DNA of 64,000 nucleotides from assembly GCF_002368195.1 (NCBI RefSeq), contig NZ_AP018178.1, forward strand, positions 2,178,238 through 2,242,237, written 5' to 3'. The notes under the pieces are model-generated. The model worked only from the letters and a program-made list of their open reading frames with translations, was not told the DNA's origin and searched no databases. Below, piece after piece: positions 1-8,147 of this stretch (within the stretch, counting starts at the first letter, position 1; every line of letters begins with the position of its first letter). The stretch is from Calothrix sp. NIES-2100 (lineage in GTDB: Bacteria; Cyanobacteriota; Cyanobacteriia; Cyanobacteriales; Nostocaceae). The translations under genes and the position numbers were made by a program.

Positions 1-112
1 AGACCGTATCAGTAGGGTAGAGCATTACCGCGCCGCTAGAAAGTGCCGATTTTATTTCCTCTATACGGCGGATTTGAGGATTATCAGGATGGACTGTGAA
101 AATTTTTGCCAT
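1..112 (-). CDS. TsaC/Sua5/YrdC-family protein, N-terminal fragment
   Basis: Only the first 37 codons lie in the window; the gene continues off the left edge. Reading leftwards from ATG at 112 gives MAKIFTVHPDNPQ, followed by GAVMLYPTDTV, the classic N-terminal motif of the YrdC fold, which binds ATP, threonine and bicarbonate. Family members make threonylcarbamoyl-AMP for the t6A37 modification of ANN-decoding tRNAs. Because the rest is not visible, I cannot tell TsaC (YrdC only) from Sua5 (with an extra C-terminal domain) or a YciO-like paralogue. It is divergent from larC. Confidence 0.75.
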   Translation of the reverse strand, partial: MAKIFTVHPDNPQIRRIEEIKSALSSGAVMLYPTDTV

Positions 113-312
113 AAAAAATTTGGGAAGGAAATTTGAGGGTTTTGCATTGTCAGAAAAATATAAAATTGAATACTAGATCGCTCAGCAGTAAATACGACTA
201 TATTAAAGCTGTTAATCAGGAATAGTAAGTTATTCAGTTCTCAGTCGTCAGTTATGAGTTTGTGTACTGTGTACTATTAACTGATGACTATGTACTGATG
301 AGTAATTCATAT

Positions 313-1587
313 ATGACCAAAGTTGCTTATCTTCAATGTCCATCGGGGATTGCCGGTGATATGTGTTTGGGGGCCTTGGTAAGTCTGGGTGTGCCCTTAG
401 AATATTTAATTGAAAAACTCCACGGATTGGGAATTCAACAGGAATACCAGTTAAGGGCAGAACTTGTCCAACGTCATGGTCAGCAGGCGACCAAAGTCCA
501 TGTGGATTTAGCACATGAGCATGGACACCACGATCGCGAACACGATCATTATCATCATGCACGCCACTTGCCAGAAATTGAGCGGATGATTCTCCAAGCT
601 GGTTTACCATCAAGGGCAGAGGCTTGGAGTTTAGCTGTATTTCGGCAACTGGCAGTAGCAGAAGGTGCTGTACACGGCATTTCCCCTGAAAAAGTTCATT
701 TTCATGAGGTGGGAGCCGTGGATGCAATTGTGGATATTGTCGGTACTTGTTTAGGGTTAGATTGGTTGGGTATTGCCAGTAATGACCAAGGATGGCCCCT
801 ACTCTACTGTTCACCGTTTCCCACAGGTGGGGGAACAGTCCGCGCTGCACATGGACAAATGGCAGTACCCGTACCCGCAGTTTTGAAGTTGTGGGAAATG
901 CGGGGCTGTCCAGTTTATAGCAATGGTATTGAACGAGAATTAGTAACACCTACAGGAGCCGCGATCGCTACTACTTTAGCGAGAGATTTTGGTTCACCAC
1001 CACCCATCACCATCCAGCAAGTAGGATTGGGAGCAGGTTCGGCAAATTTGCCCATCCCCAATATACTACGGCTGTGGTTGGGTGAAAGTAGCAGTTTACA
1101 GTCAGATTTTACCAATTATGGCGATACTAACCCAAGTTTAGAAACTATATCGGTTCTGGAAACTCAAATTGATGACTTAAACCCCCAAGCAATTGGCTAT
1201 GTATTTGACGCATTGTTTGCGGCGGGCGCCGTAGATGTCTTTACTCAATCTATAGGCATGAAAAAATCCCGTCCAGGGATATTACTAACAGTGATTTGTC
1301 ATCCAGAAAATTTACCTAACTGTGAAGCAGTTTTATTTCGGGAAACCACAACTTTAGGCATTCGTCGCACCACTCAGCAACGTGCCATTTTACAACGGGA
1401 AATTCAACAAGTAGAAACTGAATATGGTAAAGTGCGTGTCAAGGTTGCTTGGCAAGGAAAAGACGTAATTGCTAACGTGCAGCCAGAATACGAAGATTGT
1501 GCCGAATTAGCACGCAAATACAATCTTCCCTGGCGTGAAATTCAGCGGTTAGCGCTCCACAGTTGGTATTTAAAAAGGCTGACATAA
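313..1587 (+). CDS. larC: Nickel pincer cofactor biosynthesis protein LarC (nickel insertion)
   Basis: About 424 residues if started at ATG 313 (MTKVAYLQCPSGIAGDMCLGAL). The frame is open upstream to 262, but that stretch looks non-coding. The N-terminal phosphate-binding-like segment, a His-rich loop (about residues 68-85), the FHEVGAVDAIVDIVG block and the C-terminal IDDLNPQ block match LarC (former DUF111). LarC uses CTP to insert nickel into the pyridinium bis-thiocarboxylate pincer cofactor of lactate racemase-like enzymes. In some lactobacilli LarC needs a programmed frameshift; here it is a single reading frame. No larB, larE or larA is visible, so its client enzyme must lie elsewhere. 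Confidence 0.88.
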   Translation: MTKVAYLQCPSGIAGDMCLGALVSLGVPLEYLIEKLHGLGIQQEYQLRAELVQRHGQQATKVHVDLAHEHGHHDREHDHYHHARHLPEIERMILQAGLPSRAEAWSLAVFRQLAVAEGAVHGISPEKVHFHEVGAVDAIVDIVGTCLGLDWLGIASNDQGWPLLYCSPFPTGGGTVRAAHGQMAVPVPAVLKLWEMRGCPVYSNGIERELVTPTGAAIATTLARDFGSPPPITIQQVGLGAGSANLPIPNILRLWLGESSSLQSDFTNYGDTNPSLETISVLETQIDDLNPQAIGYVFDALFAAGAVDVFTQSIGMKKSRPGILLTVICHPENLPNCEAVLFRETTTLGIRRTTQQRAILQREIQQVETEYGKVRVKVAWQGKDVIANVQPEYEDCAELARKYNLPWREIQRLALHSWYLKRLT

Positions 1588-1612
1588 AAATAGGGGCATG
1601 GGGAGACAAGGG

Positions 1613-1650
1613 AGACAAATGACAAATGACAAATGACAAATGACAACTGA
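1613..1650. repeat. Short tandem heptanucleotide repeat (TGACAAA type)
   Basis: Four to five head-to-tail copies of TGACAAA and near variants follow larC. Such heptamer repeats are typical between genes of Nostoc-like cyanobacteria. Related blocks occur at 17235-17264, 37962-37989, 46527-46560 and 56891-56930. Confidence 0.85.
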
Positions 1651-1737
1651 CACAGCGTCCCGCACTTAAGCGCAATAAAAAATAGGGCAAGGATTTCGCC
1701 TCGCCCTATGTTTAACCGATGAGTAATTTAAGTTAAC

Positions 1738-2331
1738 TTATCTAAATGTCCCTTTCACTGCATCCGCTGCATCTTCAGCTGAACGTTGGACATTGGTTTT
1801 AACGTCTTCGCCTGTACGTTGGACATTTTTGCCCACACCTTCAGTAGCATTCTGGGTGTTTCCTTTGAGATTTTCAATGCCGCGTTGGGTTCCTTTAGCA
1901 ACACCTTCGCCTAATTCTTGAGCAGAGCTACCAATATCTTCACCGAGGTTTTTCACTCTTTGACCCAAGGGTGTACCTTGGCGATAATTGTCTACATATT
2001 GGTCTACGCTGTCAATGCCCTTTTGATTAATATTTCTTTGAGCATTGTCCCGCAGACCTTTACTTCTCGCTTCTGCGGCGCTTTGATCACCTTCTGCTCG
2101 GGAATCTACATCATTAAAGTTGTTCATCCCACCTTTAGGAGAATTGAGATCATAACTTTTTGTCGGATCGTAACGTTCGGCATTAGGTGGTTGAGAACCA
2201 GGTTGCGGTGGCTGTGCAGCTATTCCGGGATTATTACAAGCTTGTGTCAGCATGAGGAACATACTGGCTACAAAAGCTGTTAAAACTTTTGCGGGACGAA
2301 TGTTTTTGAACCAAGCAATAACTCTTTTCAT
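1738..2331 (-). CDS. Putative lipoprotein with amphipathic C-terminal repeats
   Basis: A 197-residue protein. A positively charged N-terminus (MKRVIAWFKNIRPAK) precedes a hydrophobic segment and a lipobox-like LTQAC with Cys at about residue 32, so lipidation and envelope anchoring are likely. The rest is polar, rich in Gln, Asn and Asp. Its last 60 residues carry loose 11-residue repeats (GVGKNVQRTGEDVKTNVQRS) resembling LEA or apolipophorin amphipathic helices. From memory it resembles the cyanobacterial family listed as DUF6658, but I could not check this. A shorter paralogue lies immediately upstream (2430-2879). Function is unknown; a stress-related membrane-surface role is only inference. 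Confidence 0.75.
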   Translation of the reverse strand: MKRVIAWFKNIRPAKVLTAFVASMFLMLTQACNNPGIAAQPPQPGSQPPNAERYDPTKSYDLNSPKGGMNNFNDVDSRAEGDQSAAEARSKGLRDNAQRNINQKGIDSVDQYVDNYRQGTPLGQRVKNLGEDIGSSAQELGEGVAKGTQRGIENLKGNTQNATEGVGKNVQRTGEDVKTNVQRSAEDAADAVKGTFR

Positions 2332-2429
2332 TCTGCTACTCCTTACGTTATTTTGTGGAATTTAAACTTTAACCAAGATGGTTTTTGGCTATATTTACCC
2401 TGGAAAAATCCAGTGGTAAGGCAAAATTT

Positions 2430-2879
2430 CTATCTGCCGACTGCTGGATTTTTCTGTAGTTCAGGTCTAGCACTGGCTTCGTCTGCCTTATTTTGTAAAA
2501 AGCCGGAAGCATCTTTGAAAGTTTCTTTGACAGTTTCTAGTCTGTCTTGAATTCGGTTACCGACATCTGATTGGCGCTGAATTAAACCGCCTGGTTCAGG
2601 TTGTTGGAAGTTCTTTTCTGTAATTAGGGGTAATTCGGCTTCTTTTTGAAGTCTACCTGCTGGTGTTTCTGCACCAGGGTAAAGTATTTCCGATTCTCTA
2701 TTTGTGGTGGCTGTGGCAATCAATAGTTGTGAATTTAGCTCTAGTGAGCTAGCTTGATCGCGCTGATTCTGGTTGCTAGAGTTAGTTACTGTGCTAACTA
2801 TCAAAAATAGACTGGCTAAAAATACAGTCAAAATCTGGTGCAGCCGTAGTTTTTTCAATAAAGCTGTCAAACGATTCAC
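2430..2879 (-). CDS. Small membrane-anchored or secreted protein, paralogue of the 1738-2331 lipoprotein
   Basis: A 149-residue protein. Its N-terminus (LLKKLRLHQILTVFLASLFLIVSTV) aligns with that of the downstream lipoprotein (FKNIRPAKVLTAFVASMFLMLTQAC), but the lipobox cysteine is absent (STVTNSS), so it is a signal anchor or a cleaved secreted protein rather than a lipoprotein. The remainder is Gln/Glu rich, with a central PAGRLQKEAELPLI segment and a C-terminal ETVKETFKDASGFLQNKADEA amphipathic helix. The two genes share orientation with a gap of about 100 bp and look like a duplicated pair. Function is unknown. Confidence 0.7.
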   Translation of the reverse strand: MNRLTALLKKLRLHQILTVFLASLFLIVSTVTNSSNQNQRDQASSLELNSQLLIATATTNRESEILYPGAETPAGRLQKEAELPLITEKNFQQPEPGGLIQRQSDVGNRIQDRLETVKETFKDASGFLQNKADEASARPELQKNPAVGR

Positions 2880-3470
2880 TCATTCCTCCTCGCAACTATG
2901 AGCAAGCTGACTTTCGCCGAGCATTATTTATTGTTCAGCGAGATTCCCGCTTGTTTTTAGTTGACTAATTTGGTTTCAACAATTACCAACAATATGGCTT
3001 TTGAATAAGCTTTTCCTCTAGCGTAGGTCACATGTTTATTGCATCTAATACACTGTTTTTATCTAACCCAAGAGAGATATTATATAAGTAGATTAGCTGC
3101 TGATAATGATTACAGGTATTTCAGCTATTTTTAGGAGTATATAATTTTGTTTATAAATTAAGTTCTCAATTTATATTTACTAATATAAGTTTGTTACGTA
3201 ATATTAACTATAGATGAAATTATAAATCCTAATAATTAATAGACTTTTGATAAGCAACTATGTACAAACGGTAATGCTTAGCATTCAAAATTTTTCTTTG
3301 ATGATAAAATTTTAGGGTTTGTAGTTAAATAGCCAAAAAATTGTCAAAATAAATACATCAACTTATTTAAAATCACCAGCATGTTGAAGCCAAAAAATTG
3401 TTTATATAGCTGATGTAGCATAAAATTTGAGATGTTCAGTCCTAGAAGATTTAACCGTTAAATTACTGGA
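2880..3470. other. Intergenic region, no gene recognised
   Basis: About 590 bp, strongly AT-rich, between divergently transcribed genes. I see no convincing coding frame, RNA gene or repeat. It presumably holds the promoters of the small envelope-protein pair and of the 3471-4391 membrane protein. Confidence 0.6.
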
Positions 3471-4391
3471 ATGTGGAAAAAAATTTTACGTTGGATAATT
3501 TTAGGCGGAACGCTGTTTTTTTTGGGTAAAGCCTTAAAGGATCACTGGCAAGAGGTAATCAATATCCAGATTGATGCTATAGGATGGGCAATTTTGGCGA
3601 TCGCTACTGGTGTAACCTTATTAGCACATACTTGGGCGGGCTGGATCTGGACTTGGGTTCTCCAAGAGCTAAATCAACCTGTAGAATCTTTAGTATTCAT
3701 CCAGGTTTACCTGAAAACAAACATAGCCAAGTATTTACCAGGTAATGTATGGCACCATTACGGTCGAATTGTTGCTGCGAAAAACGCTACAGGTTCTATC
3801 GGTGCGGCTACCCTAAGTGTACTACTAGAACCGCTACTGATGGCGGCTGCTGCTTTAATTATCGTTGTTCTATTTGGCACTCAACTTGCATCTGCTAATA
3901 GTATTGTGTGGCAAATATTACAATTTCTCTGTTTGGCTGTGATACTTGCTGCGCTTCATCCCCAATTTTTAAACCCAGTTATCCACTTCCTGGTGGGATT
4001 GAAAGCCAAAAAGGACAACAAGGATAGCAACGAGAGCGTTAATCTCAAGATTGAACGCTATCCGTTGCGCCCATTGTTAGGAGAATTGGGCTTTTTGGGA
4101 TTGCGTAGTACTGGGTTTATCTTAACTGTTTTCGCTTTGAGTCCTTTAAACGCCAGTCAAATTCCCTTGTTGTTGGGGGCTTTTAGTTTTGCTTGGTTGT
4201 TGGGTTTTGTGGTTCCCGGTGCGCCTGGTGGGTTGGGTGTGTTTGAAGCAACGGCGATCGCACTTTTGCAACATCATTTTCCCACAGCTTTAGTCATTAG
4301 TGCGATCGCCCTCTATCGTCTCATTAGCATTATCGCTGAAACTGCTGGTGCGTTCTTCGCTTGGCTTGACGAACGGCTGACTGAATCTTAG
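3471..4391 (+). CDS. UPF0104 / lysylphosphatidylglycerol synthase transmembrane-like protein
   Basis: A 306-residue polytopic membrane protein with about seven hydrophobic helices. The KTNIAKYLPGNVWHHYGR motif near residues 82-100 and the late GFVVPGAPGGLGVFEA motif are diagnostic of the UPF0104/LPG_synthase_TM family, which is the flippase half of MprF and stand-alone YbhN-like proteins. No lysyl-transferase domain is attached, so it probably moves or flips a lipid or polyprenyl-linked substrate that the sequence does not reveal. ATG 3471 gives the usual family N-terminus. It converges with the gene at 4413-5744. Confidence 0.82.
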   Translation: MWKKILRWIILGGTLFFLGKALKDHWQEVINIQIDAIGWAILAIATGVTLLAHTWAGWIWTWVLQELNQPVESLVFIQVYLKTNIAKYLPGNVWHHYGRIVAAKNATGSIGAATLSVLLEPLLMAAAALIIVVLFGTQLASANSIVWQILQFLCLAVILAALHPQFLNPVIHFLVGLKAKKDNKDSNESVNLKIERYPLRPLLGELGFLGLRSTGFILTVFALSPLNASQIPLLLGAFSFAWLLGFVVPGAPGGLGVFEATAIALLQHHFPTALVISAIALYRLISIIAETAGAFFAWLDERLTES

Positions 4392-4412
4392 TTGTAAAAA
4401 CTCAACCCGGCT

Positions 4413-5744
4413 TCATTTTTGTTTATCTAGTTTCAATTGTGAAAATACACGATAATCATCTAGAGTTAGAGATTTAAGACTAGACTGTTCTTTTCTCATC
4501 GTAATCAAATTGTATTCAATATTCTCGGCATATATTGCAAAAGTAATATTAAAGAATTCGAGAAAATTGATAAACCATTGACATTCTTTCTCTGGAAAGT
4601 TCTCGTAATAACTAATTAAATTAGCAATTCTAATTTCTAAATGGCTGCGGGAATTTCTCGAAATTAAAATAATTTTTAGGAGGATAATTACTAATGTGAG
4701 TGGATTCCCACCGGACAGCAATAAAATAAATAATGGTGAAGGTTCTTTGCCGTTTTCGATAGTCAGGCAATCAATTAATCGGTTACAGGTTCTCAAAATT
4801 AAATTATTATTGATCATTTCTTCATTAGATTCTTGTTTCCAAGAAGATAACTTCTCTGATAAATACTGAATTACAGTATTTACTAAGTCTTGATTATCTA
4901 CAGTATAAAATAAATATTTCTGGACAGTTTCTTTAAAGCTTCTCAGGGTTTGATTGGCGGTTTGCTTGATAAATATATTCGCTACATTCTCATAACTAAA
5001 TGCACCCTTTTTAACTACTATCATTTTAATGATGCGCAAAACATTATCTCCCAAAATAGTGGGATTTTTATAACGTGTTGTACTTGAAGATGCAGACTGA
5101 GAACGAGCAATATACATTGCTAGATCAAACTTAAATTTGTCTTTCATTTGTTTCGAGAGCTTTCTGGCTACTTCTTGCTGCTCCCTGGGCCTTTTCGCAT
5201 CAAAAGATTGAGCTACTAATAAATAAGAAGTGTAGCGATTAGCCCAATTACTGTCAGTTTCATATTTTTGGGCTTGTTTTTTGTATTTGTGAATTAAACC
5301 CTTGAGTTCTTTATAGTCTTTACTCTCAACAAAATTTTTCAGCCAATTTTGGAAAATCTTAGTTTGAGTATGCTTGTTATCTATCTCTGGTTTATAGCTT
5401 TCAAATAATTTAATTAATTGTTGAATATGCTGATATTTCCTTTGAGCTTCCCAATTATTAACTATTATATAAAAACACCGTTTTAATGTATAGTAAAACT
5501 CTTGCTCGGTTTCCAGAAACGAAATTCCATAAATTCCTGTAGCTTTACTTAACTTAACTGAGTCAAGAAAATCTATAAACAACCGCTTAAATTCGGTTAA
5601 AACCTCATCAGGTGGAGATTTTTGGACAATTTCCACCAAAAAACTGTAGAGTCTTTCCTGTGCAATTTGGTGATTGCTCTGTTGAGACTTGTACTTAACC
5701 AAATCTTGATTTTCCTGACTACTTTGTAAATTATTACTTGTCAT
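4413..5744 (-). CDS. Conserved-looking hypothetical protein, mostly helical
   Basis: A 443-residue protein I do not recognise. The first 20 residues are polar and Gln/Asn rich. The body is predicted to be alpha-helical with many charged residues. One hydrophobic stretch (SPLFILLLSGGNPLTLVIILLKIILI, about residues 332-357) could be a membrane segment or a buried helix. There is no nucleotide-binding or nuclease motif. AT-rich codon use resembles its neighbours. It stands alone, converging with the UPF0104 gene, and is followed upstream by a 520-bp gap. The length of the open frame and the ordinary codon use support a real gene. Confidence 0.7.
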   Translation of the reverse strand: MTSNNLQSSQENQDLVKYKSQQSNHQIAQERLYSFLVEIVQKSPPDEVLTEFKRLFIDFLDSVKLSKATGIYGISFLETEQEFYYTLKRCFYIIVNNWEAQRKYQHIQQLIKLFESYKPEIDNKHTQTKIFQNWLKNFVESKDYKELKGLIHKYKKQAQKYETDSNWANRYTSYLLVAQSFDAKRPREQQEVARKLSKQMKDKFKFDLAMYIARSQSASSSTTRYKNPTILGDNVLRIIKMIVVKKGAFSYENVANIFIKQTANQTLRSFKETVQKYLFYTVDNQDLVNTVIQYLSEKLSSWKQESNEEMINNNLILRTCNRLIDCLTIENGKEPSPLFILLLSGGNPLTLVIILLKIILISRNSRSHLEIRIANLISYYENFPEKECQWFINFLEFFNITFAIYAENIEYNLITMRKEQSSLKSLTLDDYRVFSQLKLDKQK

Positions 5745-6267
5745 GCCAGTACTAAAGACCCAAAAGCTTGCTAATTTCTTTTTATCAGCTTAACCTTGAT
5801 GAACAATAGCATCAATCTATTTTTCAAAAATTAAATAATTTTTGTTAGAAATTTTATTTAAAAAGATTAAAAATCTGCTAAAACCACCTAGAAATTACTG
5901 AGATTTATCACAAGAAGATTGACTATTAGGACTTCCATTGGCAAAAAGACCGAAATTGTCGGGTGCTTCAGCAAATTAGACAACGGCTATGCTTTCAATC
6001 TTGAGGACTGAGATGATAGTCGGATAATCACTGATGATAAAATAAGTTCATCCAACTCGTTTTATGCATGGGATTTCGCGGGCATGGGTAATGGGACATG
6101 AGAAATAATACCAATGCCCACTTGCTAGATACGGAACCTTGTGAAACTTTAGAAACTGCGATCGCCCCACTCAAAGCGAAATAATAGAAGTATTTCCAGC
6201 TTTTTGTGATAGGAAATGTCAGTGATTATCTACTGGCGATCGCAACTATACAGAGACACTATTTGAG
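5745..6267. other. Intergenic region, possible decayed coding DNA
   Basis: About 520 bp between two minus-strand genes. It contains HIP1 sites and short open stretches broken by stops, for example around 5930-6000 and 6100-6180. I could not assign any fragment to a family, and no RNA or repeat was recognised. Confidence 0.45.
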
Positions 6268-7200
6268 TTAAGCGGCAACTTGAATTAAGCCAGGCTGATA
6301 TTGAAGAATATCTATTTCCTTTTGAGAAAGTACTTTAGGTTTCATTTGTTGCAGATCGTGCAGCACGATTTTAGCAGAATCGGTAGTAAATTTATAGTAC
6401 TCCGTTAAAGACCCAATGGGATAATTAAAACTCTGATATCGGTGTTTGAAATACTTCTCAACATTCCCTCTATGTTCCCAAGTTCCCAGTACCTTAATAT
6501 CAACAGTTTGGTAATGTGCAACTAAATTTAATTTTATTTCCGCCAATCTGTCTTGAATCGGTCTTTGGGTAACTCCAATTTTATAGATGATTCCTTTATT
6601 TGTTTGAATCTCTAAAAAATAGAGTTTACAGGCTAAGATGCGTTGGAGTTGGACACAGTACAGTTTGAAATCAGTGATTTTGTATGCTAAATCTGGGGCG
6701 TTTTTGTGCAGAGCGTGTTCAAAAGCTAACTCAAGTTTCAATAAATTTTGCAGTAATAGTGGCTGCTGCACTTCATTGAATAGCGGCAAATCTAGCGCTC
6801 CTACAGGAATTTTACCCAAATCACTAAATTCATATTCAGGTGGAGTTAGGTATAGGTTTTTTCTCAACATTCCTGCTTTGATCAACCCCGGAAAAACTAA
6901 ATAATAACTAATAGGGTAATTTTTGGCTCCATACTCTTGCCAAAGCAATTTTAATTGTGTCAAATCCTTACCTGATAGCTGAATGTTGAAATTGTTATAA
7001 AGTGGCAGAGTGGGAAATTCTCGTTTAGCTACGGGGCGACAAGTTTCGCCATTATGAGCAAAATGATGTTCTTTGATTGTGCCTTTTTTAGCAATCAAAC
7101 TACCTTGACAATAAGGGCACTTAAGTAAAGTCTTACCCTTGCTAGTATCTTCAATAGATACTAATTTTTCTTCTTCATCTACACCATATTTGAGCCACAT
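6268..7200 (-). CDS. CoiA-like zinc-finger protein with C-terminal GIY-YIG nuclease-like domain
   Basis: About 310 residues from ATG 7200; a GTG two codons earlier is also in frame. Residues 26-54 form a treble-clef-like zinc site with C28, C31, HH45-46, H49 and C54 (KCPYCQGSLIAKKG, then HHFAH), as at the N-terminus of competence protein CoiA-type nucleases. Residues 192-275 resemble the GIY-YIG (T5orf172/Mug113-like) fold: LYFLEIQ, IYKIGVTQRP, conserved Arg residues and a later Glu in NVEKYF. The middle shows no known motif. It is likely a DNA-acting nuclease or modification-dependent protein. The neighbours give no operon context. Confidence 0.7.
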   Translation of the reverse strand: MWLKYGVDEEEKLVSIEDTSKGKTLLKCPYCQGSLIAKKGTIKEHHFAHNGETCRPVAKREFPTLPLYNNFNIQLSGKDLTQLKLLWQEYGAKNYPISYYLVFPGLIKAGMLRKNLYLTPPEYEFSDLGKIPVGALDLPLFNEVQQPLLLQNLLKLELAFEHALHKNAPDLAYKITDFKLYCVQLQRILACKLYFLEIQTNKGIIYKIGVTQRPIQDRLAEIKLNLVAHYQTVDIKVLGTWEHRGNVEKYFKHRYQSFNYPIGSLTEYYKFTTDSAKIVLHDLQQMKPKVLSQKEIDILQYQPGLIQVAA

Positions 7201-7506
7201 TTTCACACCAGAATTTTAGCGTAAATTTGCTCTTACTAGTGTGCTGCAATTTTTGACAAATGTCTCTATCTTTGGGGATAAAAATAGGTTCTTAAGTTTA
7301 ATTTAACCTTGAAAAATCTAAGCGCAATTAAGCATAAATGCGAATTTTTATATATGCGCCATTGTTCAGTCATGCTGATGCTTTGGTGCGCATAAAAAGA
7401 CTAAGGTAAAATGCTACTTGAACTCAACAATAACAAATAAACTTGGAGAGCGATCGCTTCTTCGGTTCCAAAGCTGGGGTAACTTTTGGGGTCAATTAGT
7501 AAATAT
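7201..7506. other. Intergenic region with imperfect dyad
   Basis: About 300 bp, AT-rich. An ATGCGC/GCGCAT dyad flanks 7354-7393 (arms ATGCGCCA and TGGTGCGCAT, imperfect) and could be an operator or a weak hairpin. Nothing else was recognised. Confidence 0.35.
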
Positions 7507-7872
7507 TTACACACGGGTAATCAGCTCTAAGTTATGCCCGTTGGGGTCATAAAAATAGAAACCACGTCCCTGTTTCCTGTGATTGATTTGACCTTTATTT
7601 TGATGCATGGGATCGCTACTATATTCAATACCTTTCTCTTTAACCCGCGCAAATATGGCATCAAATTCCTCATCACTCACATGAAATGCATAGTGATGCG
7701 ACTCAAACACGTCACTAGCGGCAAAATCCAAGGTTAATGTGTCGTTAATGCGAACAGCAGCGAAATGTCCTACGCCCGACTCAACCTTCAAATTAAAAAT
7801 ACTTGCAAAAAACTGTGCCGATGCTTCTTTATCCCTTGCAGGTACAATGGTGTGATTTAAAGTAATAGTCAT
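7507..7872 (-). CDS. VOC-family (glyoxalase/dioxygenase-fold) protein
   Basis: A 121-residue single-domain protein. It opens with the typical LNHTIVPARDKEASAQFFASIF strand-helix and ends with GRGFYFYDPNGHNLELITR, the closing motif of vicinal-oxygen-chelate proteins. The candidate metal ligands are H7, H62 or H64 in ESHHYAFHV, and E116 in NLELI. The family includes glyoxalase I, extradiol dioxygenases and fosfomycin or bleomycin resistance proteins; the substrate cannot be read from sequence. ATG 7872 gives a full-length domain. It is a single gene, divergent from the truncated reductase fusion at 8148. Confidence 0.85.
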   Translation of the reverse strand: MTITLNHTIVPARDKEASAQFFASIFNLKVESGVGHFAAVRINDTLTLDFAASDVFESHHYAFHVSDEEFDAIFARVKEKGIEYSSDPMHQNKGQINHRKQGRGFYFYDPNGHNLELITRV

Positions 7873-8147
7873 GCTACACCTGTAAAAAACTTATTGGTGT
7901 TAGTTCTAGGATGACTCCTTAATTCGAGTTTTGCCATCTTCCTTGGAGATTATACGTAATAATTCATAGCCTTAGATTTAGTTGAAATTATCAGCGTTCT
8001 GTGAAATATTACACTGGTTAGCAAAAGCTAGAATATTGGCAAAAAATAGTAGGACGAGGCGATCAAACTTCCAGCGTATATGAACACTTTTGTGCGGCTG
8101 GCGTTCGTACTTCTGACTTCCGTCCCCCAGCCGACCCGCTATCACCG

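Noticed and set aside
248..949. A 233-residue minus-strand frame opposite larC
   Set aside because: Shadow of larC, whose family motifs are clear on the plus strand.
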